Shown: in pieces, positions 54,077-60,898 of the stretch | Position numbering within the stretch: position 1 is the first letter of the stretch | Layout: the number at the start of each line of letters is the position of its first letter | Assembly: GCF_900111615.1 (NCBI RefSeq) | Contig: NZ_FOHU01000003.1 | Coordinates: 1 to 64,000 of the forward strand | Reading direction: 5' to 3' | Source: Natronincola peptidivorans | Lineage (GTDB): Bacteria > Bacillota > Clostridia > Peptostreptococcales > Natronincolaceae | Length of the DNA stretch: 64,000 bases | Program-made: the position numbers and the translations under genes | Notes under the pieces: generated by a model | Told to the model about the DNA's origin: nothing | The model's database searches: none | Seen by the model: only the letters and a program-made list of their open reading frames with translations

Positions 54077-55531
54077 TTACAAATAATGATAATCTCCTGT
54101 AGCACAGCCATGGTATTTAACGATTCCTTTCGCAATTGCTACGGCAGCCTTTTCTTTAAAATCTTCTTTTCTTAACAAAGCTTCTTCTTTGGGATTGGAA
54201 ATATACACGATTTCAATATGAAGAGCACTTACCTTTACATCTCTCAATAAAAAAAATTCCGCTGTCTTTACACCCCTATTAACAGTCTGCAGTTCTTTTG
54301 TTATTTCTTCTATTATTTCTCTTCCTAGTTTATTCGCTTCTTTATCTCCTCGATAATAATAAATCTCTGTACCTGAAATAGTAGGGTGTTTGAAATAGTT
54401 TTGATGAATCGTAATGAAAAAATCTGGTAAAATTTTATTTGCTATAGCAGCCCTTTCAGTGATGGGAAGATAATCATCATTTTCCCTGGTCATATAAACC
54501 GTTGCCCCTAGGCTTGCAATTTTTTTCTTTAAATACCAACATATATCTAAGTTGATGTCCTTTTCTCTTAATCCTGTAGGTCCAATATGATCTTCTCCTT
54601 TTTCACCTCCATGTGCTGCGTCTATTATTATAGTCTTTCCCTTCAATGGTTTTTCTATGTTGTTTTTTTTCATTATTCTTAAAACTATTCCTGTATAATA
54701 ATAATTTAGTATTTCTGATGCTTTTTTTCCTTCCCTTGCCATTTGGTTAGCACCATATTGGCAAAGTCCAACACCATCTCCTTTACCAGTAGTAAAGAAC
54801 CTGATTTTTTTTGGTTTCCAGCTAAATCGAGTTGAGTTTAATTGTAAAAGCTTCATAAGTTCTTTCCCTTGAAATTCTTTTCCTGCAGCCTTTAGCTTTG
54901 TTATCCTTCCTTCCTCGTCTCTGTGAATATCGTAGAATACATTCTCTATTTCCATAGTTTTTGTAGCATTTTCCTTAACAAACTGAATTCCTAGTTTTTT
55001 TTCTATTTCTTCAATGGATATATCCTTATAGCTATGAATATATGGAGCATCTTGACAGTAACAACACAGCACTTTTCTTAGATATTGCACAATATTACCA
55101 TCAACATTTTCACTGTTTTCAGTAGCACCACCACAAACCATATGAAATCTAGCATCTATTGGTTTATTGTTAAAAAAAATCACAATGCCTTTTGTATCAT
55201 CAATGGCTTCATCTAGAATGGCCTTATAGTCATCATATTTATTTCCCCATATTTGCTTATATGCTTCTAACGACAGGTAGCCATTAAATTCCTCTAAGGA
55301 GATTTCTGCTTCTGGCGATACCTCTATACCTTCTTCACCAAATGTTTTCAACTTCTTAGCCAAAATAGTTCTCATAATAATGCTCTGGCATTTTAATGCC
55401 TCTATATGAAAAGTTAGCGGCATACTCCAAGCCACCAGCGATTTTACCATTTCTTCTAATGGTTCCTCTGCAATCTTTTTTTCATCGGGATGATATATAT
55501 TTATATAAATTATTTCATTGCTTTCCTTCAA
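54077..55531 (-). CDS. SpoIID-amidase fusion protein without signal peptide
   Basis: Two cell-wall hydrolase domains in one chain of 484 residues. Residues about 5-285 resemble SpoIID/LytB, a lytic transglycosylase acting on amide-free glycan: EALKCQS with Glu44, HMVCGGATE and a CCYC cluster, and GDGVGLCQYGANQMA. Residues about 298-478 are an Amidase_3 domain with DAAHGGEKGE (His307), Glu323, His376 (ITIHQNYF) and Glu440, all the zinc and catalytic residues. In B. subtilis SpoIID and the amidase SpoIIP are separate partners during engulfment. Here they are joined. The start is TTG 55531 after AAAGGAG, and no signal peptide or membrane segment is visible. Confidence 0.85.
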   Translation of the reverse strand: MKESNEIIYINIYHPDEKKIAEEPLEEMVKSLVAWSMPLTFHIEALKCQSIIMRTILAKKLKTFGEEGIEVSPEAEISLEEFNGYLSLEAYKQIWGNKYDDYKAILDEAIDDTKGIVIFFNNKPIDARFHMVCGGATENSENVDGNIVQYLRKVLCCYCQDAPYIHSYKDISIEEIEKKLGIQFVKENATKTMEIENVFYDIHRDEEGRITKLKAAGKEFQGKELMKLLQLNSTRFSWKPKKIRFFTTGKGDGVGLCQYGANQMAREGKKASEILNYYYTGIVLRIMKKNNIEKPLKGKTIIIDAAHGGEKGEDHIGPTGLREKDINLDICWYLKKKIASLGATVYMTRENDDYLPITERAAIANKILPDFFITIHQNYFKHPTISGTEIYYYRGDKEANKLGREIIEEITKELQTVNRGVKTAEFFLLRDVKVSALHIEIVYISNPKEEALLRKEDFKEKAAVAIAKGIVKYHGCATGDYHYL

Positions 55532-55659
55532 CTCCTTTACCCCCTTATTCTTTTGAATTATGCAAATTTAAATTATTTTAACTTGAATCTATACTGTAGT
55601 ATATAATATGAAATAATCTAAATCCTTGTGCATAACTAAGACTTTCATTGCATAGTATA

Positions 55660-55681
55660 ACCCCTTAAATTTTTAAGGGGT
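55660..55681. repeat. Inverted repeat after the MarR gene
   Basis: ACCCCTTAAA and TTTAAGGGGT (10 bp, 2-base loop), 15 bases beyond the marR stop; may terminate transcription though no T run follows. Confidence 0.45.
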
Positions 55682-55696
55682 AAAGAAATATAAGGA

Positions 55697-56134
55697 CTAT
55701 TTTTTTGTTTTAAGTATTTCTGTTAAGATTTCCAAGCCTTTTTGTACTTCTTTCTTTTTATCCTCCTCTAACTCTACTAATACTCCAGTGATGGAATTTA
55801 ATAATTTTTCCTTTATTTCTGTTACTTTTTCTTTCCCTTCTTCTGTTAAGCTGACATATACATTCCTTCGATCCTTAAGGGAGGCGCTTCGTTCCACATA
55901 GCCCTCTTCCACCAGTTTATTAAGAGCTGAGGTCATAGTTCCTTTGCTGACTTCTATAGCTTCACTAAGACAAGACATATTGCATAGGCCTTGTTTGCTG
56001 ATAATAAATAAAACCTGAAACTGTGATAGGGTTAACCCTACATCTCCCTTAACTTGCTTATATTGATAACGCATCCAACTCCCAAAGGCTATATAAAAAT
56101 TTTGTAATTGTTTTCCAATTTGTTCCTCCTTCAA
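55697..56134 (-). CDS. MarR-family transcription regulator
   Basis: Winged-helix regulator of about 145 residues: helix-turn-helix LSEAIEVSKGTMTSALNKLVEEGYVERSA at about 60-88, wing with DRRNVYVSLTEEGKE, and dimerising N- and C-terminal helices. A TTG start at 56134 fits AAAGGTAGG 9 bases upstream; TTG 56143 touches that site. Cys in CNMSCLSEA could be a redox sensor but is not diagnostic. It is divergent from the small zinc-ribbon gene across 270 bases with promoters on both strands, so it may regulate that gene. Confidence 0.87.
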   Translation of the reverse strand: MKEEQIGKQLQNFYIAFGSWMRYQYKQVKGDVGLTLSQFQVLFIISKQGLCNMSCLSEAIEVSKGTMTSALNKLVEEGYVERSASLKDRRNVYVSLTEEGKEKVTEIKEKLLNSITGVLVELEEDKKKEVQKGLEILTEILKTKK

Positions 56135-56166
56135 TCTTATCAACCTACCTTTCTTCTATGCTATTT

Positions 56167-56196
56167 ATTATATACCGACTTGTAATGCATTTTCAA
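56167..56196 (-). promoter_or_regulatory. Sigma-A promoter of the MarR gene
   Basis: Minus strand: TTGAAA (56191-56196), 18 bases, TATAAT (56167-56172), about 30 bases before the start. Confidence 0.6.
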
Positions 56197-56227
56197 TCAC
56201 AAACATTTTGAGAATAGAAATATTTGC

Positions 56228-56256
56228 TTGTCAAAATATATTTTATACTATATAAT
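56228..56256 (+). promoter_or_regulatory. Sigma-A promoter of the small zinc-ribbon gene
   Basis: TTGTCA (56228-56233), 17 bases, TATAAT (56251-56256). It predicts a leader of about 150 bases before ATG 56411, in which I see no other gene. Confidence 0.75.
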
Positions 56257-56410
56257 AATAATTAGCAAAAATTGTATATTGTATATTAGGTAAACTAAAT
56301 TTGAAGGTGGTTATACCCTTTTTGAGATATATAAATTTTTTTACAATCAAAAATTTTCTATACTCTATATTATTATAAAAGTCCCATATAAATACTTCAG
56401 GGGGGATTCT

Positions 56411-56581
56411 ATGAAATGTCCAATTTGTGGTAATCAGCATACAGGCAAGCTTAGTAAATCTAGATACTTCTGCAGCATCTGCTTTATAGAAATATTTTAT
56501 TCTAAAAAGCAGGAGCTTCAAATATTTAAAATTTTAGAGGACGGCTCAGCCTTTCCCGTTTCCATTATGGAGAATAGCTAG
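56411..56581 (+). CDS. Small zinc-ribbon-like protein, 56 residues
   Basis: A short gene with AGGGGGGA seven bases before ATG and a near-consensus promoter. The protein begins MKCPICGNQHTGKL and continues with YFCSICFIEIF, so two CxxC pairs (Cys3/6 and Cys20/23 approximately) can bind one zinc as a ribbon. The C-terminus, KILEDGSAFPVSIMENS, is not zinc-related. Similar tiny ribbons occur in spore formers but I cannot name the function. Its stop codon lies inside the first copy of a 44-base repeat (56573-56616) that acts as terminator. It converges with the HesB-like gene. Confidence 0.75.
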   Translation: MKCPICGNQHTGKLSKSRYFCSICFIEIFYSKKQELQIFKILEDGSAFPVSIMENS

Positions 56582-56616
56582 CCCCCTTCCTTAAAACAGG
56601 AAGAGGGTTAGCTATT
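56573..56616. repeat. 44-base repeat, copy 1 (terminator hairpin)
   Basis: AATAGCTAGCCCCCTTCC, a short loop and the complement; a hairpin with T-rich plus-strand sequence behind it, so it probably ends the zinc-ribbon transcript. It matches copy 2 at 56769-56812 in 43 of 44 bases. Confidence 0.85.
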
Positions 56617-56619
56617 TTA

Positions 56620-56739
56620 GACTGTTGAAAAACCTCCATCTTCTTCGTTACTTCAAAAACCCAGCACCTTTACGTATTACGTATACGCTACAGTCGCTGG
56701 GTTTTCTTGCGCCTTGAATCTGAAGATTTTTGAACAGTC
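56620..56739. repeat. 120-bp imperfect palindromic repeat element
   Basis: Ends GACTGTTGAAAAA (56620-56632) and TTTTTGAACAGTC (56727-56739) are complementary with one mismatch, and the core has AAAACCCAGC (56656-56665) paired with GCTGGGTTTT (56696-56705). The middle carries TACGTATTACGTATACG. No coding frame. Elements with these GACTGTT..AACAGTC ends and a C/G-rich core are scattered as palindromic repeats in several Firmicutes and other genomes, as far as I recall; the class has no fixed name. Confidence 0.7.
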
Positions 56740-56770
56740 TTGAGGTTGTTGACTTTTTCAACAACCTCAA
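56740..56770. repeat. 13-bp inverted repeat
   Basis: TTGAGGTTGTTGA and TCAACAACCTCAA with 5 bases between; a perfect hairpin directly between the palindromic element and repeat copy 2. Confidence 0.8.
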
Positions 56771-56812
56771 TAGCTAGCCCCCTTCCTTAAAACAGGAAGA
56801 GGGCTAGCTATT
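56769..56812. repeat. 44-base repeat, copy 2 (shared terminator hairpin)
   Basis: Second copy of the hairpin of 56573-56616, one base different, lying 20 bases behind the HesB-like stop. It can end transcription from both sides. Confidence 0.85.
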
Positions 56813-56831
56813 TCATTCTATTCTATCGATT

Positions 56832-57116
56832 CTAGCAGCTGCTGCCATATTTCAGGGAAACGATAAACTGCTTATTAAACCAATTTTTTATATAGTCTAC
56901 TGTTACTTCTTCAAACTGTTGATCTAGGCCTTCATCCACTACAAACTTCATACCCTCAATCTCTTTTACTACATCAGTATCTTTAATCTCATCCAGAGAT
57001 ATACCAAACTTAGGACCACCTCAGCCAAAACCATTGGTATGAATCCTAACAGCTTTATGATTTATGTTTTGCTTAAGAATCTCTTCTTTTGCTTTTTCCG
57101 ATAAACTAATTCTCAT
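56832..57116 (-). CDS. HesB/IscA-like selenoprotein (in-frame TGA as selenocysteine)
   Basis: Read through TGA 57021-57023 the gene gives 94 residues. Residue 32 is the TGA codon in the segment NGFG-U-GGPKFGISLDE; HesB/IscA-like proteins have Cys at this place (GFGC.GPSFGLALDE). The protein continues in frame to a natural end (FIVSLKYGSSC, with the family C-terminal Cys) and stops at TAG 56832-56834. TAGGAGGG lies 8 bases before ATG 57116; a consensus promoter is upstream. A stem-loop with a G in its apical loop starts about 17-21 bases after the TGA. HesB-like selenoproteins are a known family in selenium-using bacteria. A nonsense mutation is the alternative, less likely because only this one codon is affected. 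Function of the small HesB-like group is unsettled (iron-sulfur or redox). Confidence 0.82.
56977..57004 (-). promoter_or_regulatory. Candidate bacterial SECIS element
   Basis: Minus strand: GTAT (57004-57001) and ATCTC (57000-56996), loop TGGAT, GAGAT (56990-56986), a 5-base bulge, and ATAC (56980-56977). The inner stem is 5 bp, the loop has G in second position, and it begins 17-21 bases behind the TGA, as expected for SelB-binding SECIS elements. Confidence 0.6.
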
Positions 57117-57136
57117 GATAATCCCTCCTAAATTTA

Positions 57137-57157
57137 CACCCCCATCCCATAGGGGTG
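57137..57157 (-). promoter_or_regulatory. Leader hairpin before the HesB-like gene
   Basis: CACCCC (57137-57142) pairs with GGGGTG (57152-57157) between promoter and ribosome-binding site. It may stabilise the mRNA or take part in regulation. Confidence 0.5.
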
Positions 57158-57167
57158 GATTACTTTT

Positions 57168-57196
57168 ATTGTATTCCTTTTCTTTATAAAAGTCAA
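57168..57196 (-). promoter_or_regulatory. Sigma-A promoter of the HesB-like gene
   Basis: Minus strand: TTGACT (57191-57196), 17 bases, TACAAT (57168-57173), predicting a start near 57161 and a 45-base leader. Confidence 0.75.
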
Positions 57197-57451
57197 TATT
57201 TACAATAATAAAATAGTTGGATTTTTATTCATTTTGTTGTATAATTGTATTTGTTACAAATTTGTTAGTTCCTGAATATATCCATATATTTTATTTTTTT
57301 CCTGTTTTTGTTTTGTATTTTTTATCATACCCACTTTTCTGTTTTTATTAACAAAAAATGGTATGAAGTTAAGCATTTTTCTTGATTTTATCTCATAAAT
57401 ATAAAACAAGCCGCCTCTTTCATCAGTATTTGTTGATGAATTGATTGGCAT

Positions 57452-57480
57452 TTGAATTTTCTGATTTTTTATGTTATCAT
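57452..57480 (+). promoter_or_regulatory. Possible promoter of nhaC
   Basis: TTGAAT, 17 bases, TATCAT, about 125 bases upstream of ATG 57609. The 490-base gap between the HesB-like gene and nhaC otherwise shows only AT-rich sequence; a 77-codon minus frame there has no ribosome site and I do not call it. Confidence 0.4.
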
Positions 57481-57608
57481 TATACAAAATATGTTAAACT
57501 CAAAGCCAATACAAGAAAGAGGTGGTATAATAAAATATAGGTTACTTTAGGATTATTATGTTTTTTTAGCTTTTATTTTATGAAAAACTTTATAAGGAGG
57601 AAGAAAGT

Positions 57609-59021
57609 ATGAGTATGAAACCGAAAAAACAAGCTACTTTGCTACACGCACTAATTCCTATTATAGCACTAGTTCTCATTTTATCTACTTCTATTATTGT
57701 ATTTGGGCAAGATCCCCACATTCCATTAATCGGCGCCACCATCGTTGCTGTTATTGTTGGCATCTATATGTTGGGCTTTACATGGAATGAACTGGAAGAA
57801 GGTATGATTGATACCATTAAAATGGCCATGCAGGCAACCTTAATTTTAATGGTGATTGGTAGTATTATCGGTACATGGATTTTAAGTGGTACCGTTCCAA
57901 CCATGATTTACTATGGACTACAGATTCTATCTCCTGGTATTTTCTTAGTTGCTACTGCTTTGATTTGTTCTATTGTATCTTTATCAACTGGTAGTTCTTG
58001 GACTACTGCTGGTACTGTAGGTATTGCTTTATTAGGTATCGGTATGGGTCTTGGCATGCCTGTTGGTATGGTGGCGGGAGCCATCGTATCTGGAGCTTAC
58101 TTTGGTGATAAGATGTCACCATTATCTGATACAACAAACCTAGCGCCAGCCATGGCTGGAACTAATCTTTTTGACCATATTCGAAGTATGTTATACACCA
58201 CCGTCCCTGCCCTAATCATTTCTCTTATTCTTTATGGAATTATAGGTGCAAGATATGCTGGCCAAGCATTGGACGTAAGTCAGATTAATGAAGTACTAGG
58301 AGCGATTTCTGGTAACTTCTTTATATCCCCACTATTATTAATCCCTCCAATTTTGGTTATCTTGATTGTTGTTATGAAGGTTCCTGCATTACCTGGCCTT
58401 ATAATAGGTGCAGTTTTAGGTGGAATCTTTGCAATGGTTTTCCAAGGCGCTCATATCGGAGATGTTATTGAAGCTGCTCATTATGGATTTGAAATGGAAT
58501 CAGGTGTAGATTTAGTGGATAGTCTTCTAAGCCGTGGTGGATTAGACGGTATGATGTGGACAGTATCTTTAATCTTGATTGCACTAGCCTTCGGTGGTGT
58601 AATGGAGAAAACCGGTATGCTGCATGCTGTTGGTGAAGCAATACTAAAATTCGCTGACTCAACTGGCTCACTAGTTTTAGCTACAGTTCTTACTTGTTTT
58701 GCAGTTAACCTATTATCTGGAGAGCAATATATCGCTATTGTTGTTCCTGGTAGAATGTATAAAGATGCTTATAAAGAAAAAGGTATTCATCCAGCAGTCT
58801 TATCAAGATCACTTGAGGGTGGAGGTACTGTAACCTCTGCATTAATACCATGGAATACCTGTGGTGCCTTTATGATGGGTACTTTAGGCATACATCCATT
58901 TGTATACGCACCTTATGCATTCTTTAATCTATTGGTACCAGTAATTAACGTAGTATTTGGTTTCACAGGTATTGGTGTGAAAAAATTGGATGAAGCAGCT
59001 CAGGTAGATACTGCAAAATAG
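57609..59021 (+). CDS. nhaC: Na+/H+ antiporter NhaC
   Basis: Antiporter of the NhaC family, 470 residues with about 11-12 membrane helices, exchanging cytoplasmic Na+ for external H+; important for pH and sodium control in alkaliphiles. Landmarks are STGSSWTTAGTVGIALLGIG, AGAIVSGAYFGDKMSPLSDTTNLAPA and EGGGTVTSALIPWNTCGAF, which carry the ion-binding Asp and Ser/Thr. AAGGAGG lies 9 bases before ATG 57609. Single gene with its own terminator. An amino-acid/metabolite antiporter of the same family cannot be fully excluded. Confidence 0.9.
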   Translation: MSMKPKKQATLLHALIPIIALVLILSTSIIVFGQDPHIPLIGATIVAVIVGIYMLGFTWNELEEGMIDTIKMAMQATLILMVIGSIIGTWILSGTVPTMIYYGLQILSPGIFLVATALICSIVSLSTGSSWTTAGTVGIALLGIGMGLGMPVGMVAGAIVSGAYFGDKMSPLSDTTNLAPAMAGTNLFDHIRSMLYTTVPALIISLILYGIIGARYAGQALDVSQINEVLGAISGNFFISPLLLIPPILVILIVVMKVPALPGLIIGAVLGGIFAMVFQGAHIGDVIEAAHYGFEMESGVDLVDSLLSRGGLDGMMWTVSLILIALAFGGVMEKTGMLHAVGEAILKFADSTGSLVLATVLTCFAVNLLSGEQYIAIVVPGRMYKDAYKEKGIHPAVLSRSLEGGGTVTSALIPWNTCGAFMMGTLGIHPFVYAPYAFFNLLVPVINVVFGFTGIGVKKLDEAAQVDTAK

Positions 59022-59056
59022 TTTTATGATGTTATCTATTATGCTTAGCATAATTC

Positions 59057-59084
59057 ATGGAGCCCTTTTAATAAAGGGCTCCAT
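59057..59084 (+). terminator. Intrinsic terminator of nhaC
   Basis: ATGGAGCCCTTT (59057-59068) pairs with AAAGGGCTCCAT (59073-59084), followed by a T-rich run. Confidence 0.92.
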
Positions 59085-59260
59085 TTTATATTTTCAAGCT
59101 CTATATAATTTTATGCAATTCTGTGGCATTAGCTTTTCACTATTTAAATACATATGACTGCAGTTTCTCCTGTAGATTATATTGGTTGAATTGTTAAAGC
59201 TGTCCGCCTATTAGCCGTCTATATTTGAGGATGAGAATAGGATTGAATGATTACAAAATA

Positions 59261-59289
59261 AGACCTCGAGATAATCTTTCCCGAGGTCT
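59261..59289 (-). terminator. Terminator of the FMN-binding protein gene
   Basis: AGACCTCG (59261-59268) pairs with CGAGGTCT (59282-59289); minus strand continues TTATTTTG. The stretch between the nhaC terminator and this site holds no gene. Confidence 0.8.
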
Positions 59290-59297
59290 ATGTTCAT

Positions 59298-60227
59298 CTA
59301 TAATCCTACTGCATCTTTTACAGCGTCTATGGTTCCTTGACTTGAAATAGTGGCTCCTGTGATGGCATCTATTTCTACCGATTGGGTTGATAGAATTTCT
59401 TCTATAGTGTTTAGGGCTGCAGTATCTCCTAACCCTTCTGTATCATTGATTTCTATTAACTGGATATTGGCTATGCTTCCATCTGCTACTTCCACCATAA
59501 CCTTGATATCTCCATCAAATCCTGTTCCTACCCCTTCATACTCTCCGTCTTCAAGGGTAATGGTAACAGGTGCTGCTATCATACCTAAGGCTGCTTTTAC
59601 GGCCTCAATGGTTCCTTGACTTGATGCAGTAGCTCCTGTGATGGCATCTATTTCTACCGATTGAGTTGAAAGAATTTCTTTTATTGTATTTAATGCTGCA
59701 GTGTCTCCAAATCCTTCTGTATCATTGATCTCTACCAGCTCAATATTGGCTATGGTTCCATCTGTTACTTCAACTAGTACCTTGATATCATCATAATATC
59801 CTGTGGCTACCCCTTCATACTCTCCATCCTCTAGGGTAATGGTTATAGGTGCAAAGACCTTTTCAACTTCTTCTTCCTCTGAGGTAATGCCTAATGCATT
59901 CTCAACAGCTCTCATGACAGCATTACTGGACATAGTAGCTCCAGATACAACATCTACTTCAGTTGATTGTGACTCAAGAATCTTTTCAATAGTAGCCTCT
60001 GCTGCATTATCACCTAGTCCTACGGTTTCATTCATTTCTAGTATTTCAATTCCTACAATTTCTTCCTCTAATACTTCTACTCTTACCCTTATTTCTCCGC
60101 CGTATCCTTCTGCTGAGCCTTCATAAAACTCACCAGCTGGGCTACCGAAGATGGTAGTGCCTCCAAATAATATAATCATAGCTAGTAAAGGCAACAATAT
60201 TATAGCTATTTTTTGTTGTTTTATCAA
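59298..60227 (-). CDS. Exported protein with three FMN-binding (flavinylated) domains
   Basis: About 309 residues: an N-terminal membrane/signal segment (IKQQKIAIILLPLLAMIILFGG) and three FMN_bind repeats (about 30-112, 127-215, 218-309). Each has the attachment motif D-x-x-S/T-G-A-T-x-x-S, predicted for covalent FMN on threonine by ApbE: Thr98, Thr200 and Thr293. Repeats 2 and 3 are close copies. Such proteins carry electrons outside the membrane, like RnfG or NqrC and the flavin chains of extracellular electron transfer. No apbE or rnf gene is in the window. TTG 60227 is the start, with AGGAGGTG 7 bases before it; a frame from 60260 overlaps that site. Confidence 0.87.
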   Translation of the reverse strand: MIKQQKIAIILLPLLAMIILFGGTTIFGSPAGEFYEGSAEGYGGEIRVRVEVLEEEIVGIEILEMNETVGLGDNAAEATIEKILESQSTEVDVVSGATMSSNAVMRAVENALGITSEEEEVEKVFAPITITLEDGEYEGVATGYYDDIKVLVEVTDGTIANIELVEINDTEGFGDTAALNTIKEILSTQSVEIDAITGATASSQGTIEAVKAALGMIAAPVTITLEDGEYEGVGTGFDGDIKVMVEVADGSIANIQLIEINDTEGLGDTAALNTIEEILSTQSVEIDAITGATISSQGTIDAVKDAVGL

Positions 60228-60631
60228 ATGATCCCACCTCCTATAAATAATTACAGTCACATATACTATAATACCACAAATTTGCTTGTCTTAAAACATT
60301 TTTATATAATAATTATTCTTGTAAAACCTGGGTGATTGCTTATTTCTCTCAGTAGATTTTTTATATATACCCATAAACGCAGAAAAAAACCAGTATTTCA
60401 AAACCATGGTAAAAAGAGGAGCACTTTTGTCTGTACTGTTGCTTCCCTCATAATAAACCACCCTTCTATTCAATAAATAGTCAATCTATCTTTCTAGATA
60501 ATTATTCTATCTCTTTCTATCCCCATAGAAGTAATAGTTAAGACAAAGTTACCTATTGTTATGCTTATGTTATAGATAAGCAACCCCATGATTAAATAAA
60601 TAATGCTAAGGGGTACATTTGCAGAACATGA

Positions 60632-60746
60632 CCATAACTCCCAGTGAATGTAGATGAGAAATACGTTAAGCAATCTGTATGTTTGAGGGTAGCCAGGTTG
60701 CAGATTGTAGGATTTTTCATCCAAGTGAGCTGTAGGAGTTATTCAT
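60632..60746. ncRNA. Candidate structured RNA of unknown class
   Basis: A 115-base stretch of higher GC than its surroundings in a 670-base gap without genes. Nested complements are visible: ATAACTCC (60634-60641) with GGAGTTAT (60735-60742), CAATCTG (60671-60677) with CAGATTG (60701-60707), and GGAT (60710-60713) with ATCC (60719-60722). It forms a closed multi-stem fold on either strand. I could not match it to a riboswitch or known RNA; it may be part of a mobile-element end. A minus-strand frame across it (60494-60724) looks accidental. The rest of the gap is AT-rich with nothing visible. Confidence 0.4.
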
Positions 60747-60821
60747 GGGCGAAACCGTAACGTGTGTATTATTTATTTAAACTCAAAATTGCTTATCTAT
60801 AATTGAAGTTCATAAAACCAA

Positions 60822-60849
60822 TTGTTTTTTATGTTTTTTTTGGTATAAT
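60822..60849 (+). promoter_or_regulatory. Promoter of the pyrophosphatase gene
   Basis: TTGTTT, 16 bases, TATAAT (60844-60849) preceded by TGG (extended -10), 50 bases before ATG 60899. Confidence 0.65.
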
Positions 60850-60898
60850 ACTTAATAACGCTTAGAAAGTAAGCTGTGAATATACAAGGAGGATTATT

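Noticed and set aside
56243-56521. 92-codon minus-strand frame
   Set aside because: It is the antisense of the promoter and of the 56-residue zinc-ribbon gene, which has a promoter, ribosome site and cysteine pattern.
57254-57487. 77-codon minus-strand frame between the HesB-like gene and nhaC
   Set aside because: TTG start without ribosome site, composition of AT-rich noncoding DNA, and it overlaps the likely nhaC promoter.
60494-60724. 76-codon minus-strand frame across the folded segment
   Set aside because: No ribosome site, odd composition, and it overlaps nested inverted repeats that better explain the sequence.
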